Shown: positions 60,346 through 64,000 of the stretch, piece after piece
Position numbering within the stretch: the first letter of the stretch is position 1
Layout: each line of letters starts with the position of its first letter
Assembly: GCA_019915135.1 (NCBI GenBank)
Contig: JAHLMK010000002.1
Coordinates: forward strand, 2,356,001-2,420,000
Direction: 5' to 3'
Source: Strobilurus pachycystidiatus
Lineage: Eukaryota > Basidiomycota > Agaricomycetes > Agaricales > Physalacriaceae
DNA length: 64,000 nt
Translations under genes and position numbers: made by a program
Notes under the pieces: model-generated
Seen by the model: the letters and a program-made list of their open reading frames with translations, nothing else
Told to the model about the DNA's origin: nothing
Database searches by the model: none

Positions 60346-60589
60346 CATATGCGTAGATACAGCGTCGACGTTTGGTGTTCGTAACTTGCGCCACACGTCA
60401 ACCCGTCAACGTTCAAGCCCAAGGTCCAAGTTCACCACGCCTTGGCGGTCTTGCGCCATAATTGCTTATCAATTCGCCATCAGGCCGAGGCGATCGAATT
60501 TCAAAGGGAATTTCGAGTAGCCCCTCACCCAATCAAGCGCCAATGGTTATCTTGCTTATCCCATCGTTGTCTGTTTTCTTCCAACCGCT
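60346..60589. other. Intergenic region, promoter of the second zinc-cluster gene
   Basis: No gene seen. Confidence 0.4.
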
Positions 60590-63275
60590 ATGGAGGGTAA
60601 CGCTGGTGGCGTCGCGTACGCGTCAGTCGCGACCACGTCCGCGGCGGCGGAAGCTCCGCTGCCGAGCAGAGGAACGAAGCGGAAGGAACACCCAGACACT
60701 ACCAAACCGAAGACAATGCGGGCTTGTGACCGCTGTCGAAATAAAAAGACGAAGTGGGTTCCCAGTGTCCTACACGTCTTTGTCGCAGCTGAACGAGCTG
60801 TTTAGGTGCAACATGACATCGACAACGGCGCCCCTATCATGCAGTATATGCAGCTCGTTGTCTCTGGAGTGTACATTCGACCTGCCCCTAACCGAAAGCA
60901 GACAGAAGCGAGTGATGCGGGGCATCCAAGCTCAAGCGCCTGAACGGTGCGTCGTCCGAGGGTATAGCGTGGGTGGACGTTTGCTGATAGTGTCATGCAG
61001 AGGCTCCACGAGCCCACAGTCGGCGTCGCCTTCCACCAGTCCCGAGCCGAATGCCTCTCCAGTCCCGCAAGTGCATCCATCACCAGCGACCCACGCTCCG
61101 TCAATATTACCACCGCCACCCGTCCAGCAACCCGCACGACGTCCCAGTGTTACGCGTGAAGGTGCGTTGTACTTGATCGTCCAACCCAGTATCTGAACAG
61201 TCCCTCAGGCAAGACATCCATTTCCTACATCCTCCACTCAACGCCAACGTTACCCCTCGCGTCACTCGACGTCTTCATCCACAAACACGGACTAGCGATG
61301 CAGCGCGACTCCTCCGGGAACGGCCACATCCAAGTCACATATCAAGGAGCTCCGTCCGCGTCGCATCCCGAATCACTGCAGCAATGCCTGCGGAACCACT
61401 CTTGGCACAGTATTCTCGAATCCCTCGTCAAGGTTTACTTCACCCATGTCGCTCCTCTCTTTCCCATCATAACCCTCCCCGAACTTTTCGTTACATCTCC
61501 GCCACCGCCTCTTCTCCTACACAGTGTATGCGCGGTCGCTGCGTGCAGAGCTAGCTCATCACAGTATTCTGGTCTCCTTGGAGTGTTGTCCGCTGCGATT
61601 GGCGATATGCTGAAGAACGAAGAAGTATTATCCGACGTCAGCTTGACGAACGTCCAGATTCTTCTAATACTCAGTCTATGTGACGATTTACGGGCGACCT
61701 CGACGACCGTACATCCTTCGAATGTCGGAAGGGCTCGGCTAAGTGCTGCTATACGTATGGTAAGTCGTTGCCGGACGTGAATATCGGTGCCGTGGTTTAC
61801 TAACACCCTCCAGGCGACAGATCTCGGTCTGAACAGCGATTCTTCTGAAGTTTCGCAGCGTGTTTGGTCGGTAGCTATGACCATAGACCAGTGGTACGTC
61901 GTCTTCGACGATTACGAATGACCAATCTCACGAACTCTGCTAGGTCCGCCGCCAAGTTTGGCCTAGCGCCTTTGACCCATGATCCAGGCGCCTGTCTCAA
62001 AGCTTCTCTCAACCCGCCAACCAAGGAATCTCTCCCACCTAGATCCCAACCGTTCAAGTTCATGGCGGCTTTGGTCCAACTTAGTGGTATTCTGAGGGAT
62101 GTCTTGTTGAAGATTTACGGGACGGATGGCATTCGTAGCACCGAAAGTCACGAGTTGGAATGCATCAAGGATGAATTAGACCTTTGGAAGGAAAGTTTAC
62201 CGACAGAGCTCAAGTTCACTGGGATTGAGTCAGACGACCAAGCAGGTCCGACTCTACTTCTGACTATGTCAAGCTCTCATCCTAACACTTTCCCCTCTTC
62301 TGTAGGTATCCTGCACCTTCTCCATACTTCGGTCACTTTCTTATTCTACCGATGTTTCATGCGACATAGCTTCATTGTACCAGGTACCATCAGCACCAGT
62401 GTGGATGTACCAGTGTGGACCAAGCTTCGAGCGGCGTCCAGTGACGCACTGGCCTGGGTGAGCGCACATGCACACATACTCGATGCGCCCTTCATGGTCT
62501 CGTACGCGATTGTGCTCTGCTCCTTGATACAGGTAAGGGTAATCTTTTTGCACGCCACTGTCAAGACACTAATCAGTGCCAGTATCACACCTGGGCACGA
62601 CGAAAGGAATCCGAAGGAGTGTCGTCCTTACAGCAGTTGCAGAACACAGTCGACGCCTGGATGGTGTCGCTCCCTCCGGACTTCTTGGGATTGAAGCGGA
62701 CTGTGGGTGCTCGAGCATTTGCAACCATTTTCGGCTGGTACTGATATCATCACGCCACAGGAATTCGAAGTGATTCAAGTCTTCCTTGCCGCTGTTCAGA
62801 GGGTTCATAAGCCAGGGTACTCGAGTTTCGAGAGCCAACGGGGCCTGAACCCCACTGTCGGCGTTCAAAACCAGGTCCCTACCTCCGCCGTTGGTTTCGC
62901 CTTTCTGTCAGATTGCTCCAGGCCGTCGGGAGGTATCCTGGTCATCACGGCCGAGAAGGCGAAGGAGATCAAGGACCTACCTCCAGGGACCATAGTGATC
63001 GGCAGCGCGACCGTCGATTCGTCAGATCCTACCCAACCGGTTGTCCATGTCGTTGGACAGATGGAACCGGAGGAGCTCACGCCACAACCACAACACGCAT
63101 CCTCAGAGGCATATCTCGGGGATCCGAACGTGTTTTCAGACGTGAGTGGATTGCTCAATCGTGGGTACTCGTGCTCACTCTCTCTGGAAAGCTCCTGGCG
63201 TCTTTCAGTTTCCCGCAGGATGTCCTTTCATATGGGAACGGTACTTCATATTTGTATTCTGGTTTGTCCGCATAG
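60590..63275 (+). CDS. Zn2Cys6 transcription factor with fungal-specific (MHR) domain
   Basis: Exons 60590-60753, 60806-60946, 61001-61161, 61209-61759, 61814-61893, 61944-62245, 62306-62532, 62583-62702, 62761-63141 and 63192-63275 give about 736 residues. The zinc cluster near residue 46 is RACDRCRNKKTK, then C, C-x2-C and C (SCSICSSLSLEC), split by the first intron. A Ser/Pro linker leads to the MHR region (SWHSILESLVKVYFTHVAPLFPI, QILLILSLCDDLRA, ATDLGLNSDSS). This resembles the AmdR/XlnR-style layout; targets are unknown. The 3' end is less sure: without the 62703-62760 intron the frame stops at 62744 (595 residues). The longer version is preferred since phases fit and the extra exons look coding. 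Confidence 0.85.
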
Positions 63276-63566
63276 CTATCTTTGTACATGTACCATACTT
63301 ATAATTCGAGCAACGCGATGCGGTGACCACGCTGTAGTACTCATATAATCGGCACCTTCGCGGAAATCCACCGGGTGCGCTATCTCCATCTTCGACGAGA
63401 CAAAGGCCCCTCCTGTCCACGGCACTCTACACAGAATTGTGCCCACCAGAGAGAACCACAGCCTTGACGCCATCAGACCAAGGCGGACTGTATAAGAAGG
63501 TTGGATGATCATGAGGAATATTGGCAGGCGCCAATCTATCACTGTAAACGTCTCAAGTAGTAGCAA
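63276..63566 (-). pseudogene. Fragment related to the C-terminus of the F-box-like membrane protein
   Basis: A minus-strand frame of 96 residues contains SYTVRLGLMASRLWFSLVG followed by RVPWTGGAF. This aligns with SVRLISVGLWLWFYLVG and RVPWTRAF at the C-terminus of the gene at 41044-42385, in the opposite orientation. No upstream F-box part was seen in the 430 bp up to the window edge, so it is a decayed copy or part of a gene running out of the window. Confidence 0.4.
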
Positions 63567-64000
63567 GCATCCGACGGCTCAGTGTCATGTCAATGGAACT
63601 CGAAAATCAATCCGCGTGTTGAGGACTAGGGCCACGGTGCTTTTCGGCGTGACTGTCGTGGACTCTGGTTGCTCAGACCCGGCGGCGAAGCACGCGTCGC
63701 AACTTGAAGACTCAATCGATGGACATGTTGATGCCGATTCGCAATCACCATGGCGTTTGACGCTGACGAAGCTCCGAGGTCGACTTGACTCCTTCAATAT
63801 TCGAATAGAAAGAACGCATACAACCCCGAGGTACAGTAGTGTAGTACGACAGTGGAGCATATCGCTAATTACAGCTAGTGCAGGGTATGAGGGGAGAGAG
63901 AGTGCAGGTCAAAACGTTGGGAAAGAAGAGGTTAAGGAACGTGAGATCAATTAAACTAAAGCTCGTGCAAGGGCTCGAGAGTCGGTGACTAATCCAGTTT
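63567..64000. other. Window end, no supported gene
   Basis: Overlapping frames on both strands (plus 63505-63954, minus 63860-63585) lack motifs and splice partners. Confidence 0.4.

Noticed and set aside
62583..62744. Shorter end of the second zinc-cluster protein (stop at 62744)
   Set aside because: Kept as an alternative only: a 58-nt intron 62703-62760 with a TACTGAT branch-like site opens two further in-phase exons.

Overview
This window reads as nuclear DNA of a filamentous basidiomycete (Agaricomycetes). Genes are split by many introns of about 46-60 nt with GTRNGT donors and YAG acceptors. The gene content is typically fungal: a TET/JBP-type oxygenase, two Zn2Cys6 regulators, a GATA factor, an S1/P1 nuclease, an old yellow enzyme, an F-box-like protein, MFS and ABCC transporters, and a Ty3/Gypsy chromovirus. 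I rebuilt exon chains by hand from reading frame, splice phase and similarity to known families. Every chain reported as complete has a length divisible by three and no internal stop. No rRNA, tRNA or CRISPR array was seen.

Layout. (1) 1-15.5 kb is repeat-rich. It holds three tandem copies of an unrecognised Cys/His two-module gene family: copy A (pseudogene), copy B (intact) and copy C (intact, but with an LTR element in an intron). A non-autonomous LTR retrotransposon lies at 2701-7246 (TSD CTTTC). A complete autonomous Ty3/Gypsy chromovirus lies on the minus strand at 8886-14869 (TSD TCAGC) and splits a host locus. The two elements share the polypurine tract/LTR junction and the same self-priming layout, so the large one may mobilise the small one. 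(2) 15.8-20.7 kb: a TET/JBP-like 2-oxoglutarate dioxygenase gene faces an intact nine-exon MULE-like transposase gene, 68 bp between stop codons. (3) 21.8-28.1 kb: a Zn2Cys6 factor with a C-terminal zinc cluster, two related MITE-like elements of different age, and a glycerol-3-phosphate acyltransferase. (4) 28.9-45.2 kb: a 35-exon Yor1-like ABCC transporter, a GNAT acetyltransferase, an S1/P1 nuclease, an old yellow enzyme, a truncated epimerase, an F-box-like protein with membrane segments, a GATA factor and a tyrosine-kinase-like kinase. (5) 46.4-63.3 kb is gene-dense: HPM1-like methyltransferase and HRP1-like RNA-binding protein sharing a 105-bp promoter, a 2OG-Fe(II) oxygenase, two MFS transporters, an SDR, an S9 peptidase homologue without its nucleophile, and a second Zn2Cys6 regulator. 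The window ends in a fragment related to the F-box-like gene.

Most protein-coding genes look like independent housekeeping or accessory genes rather than a pathway. The parts that seem to form systems are the autonomous/non-autonomous LTR pair, the TET/JBP-transposase pair and the tandem Cys/His family.
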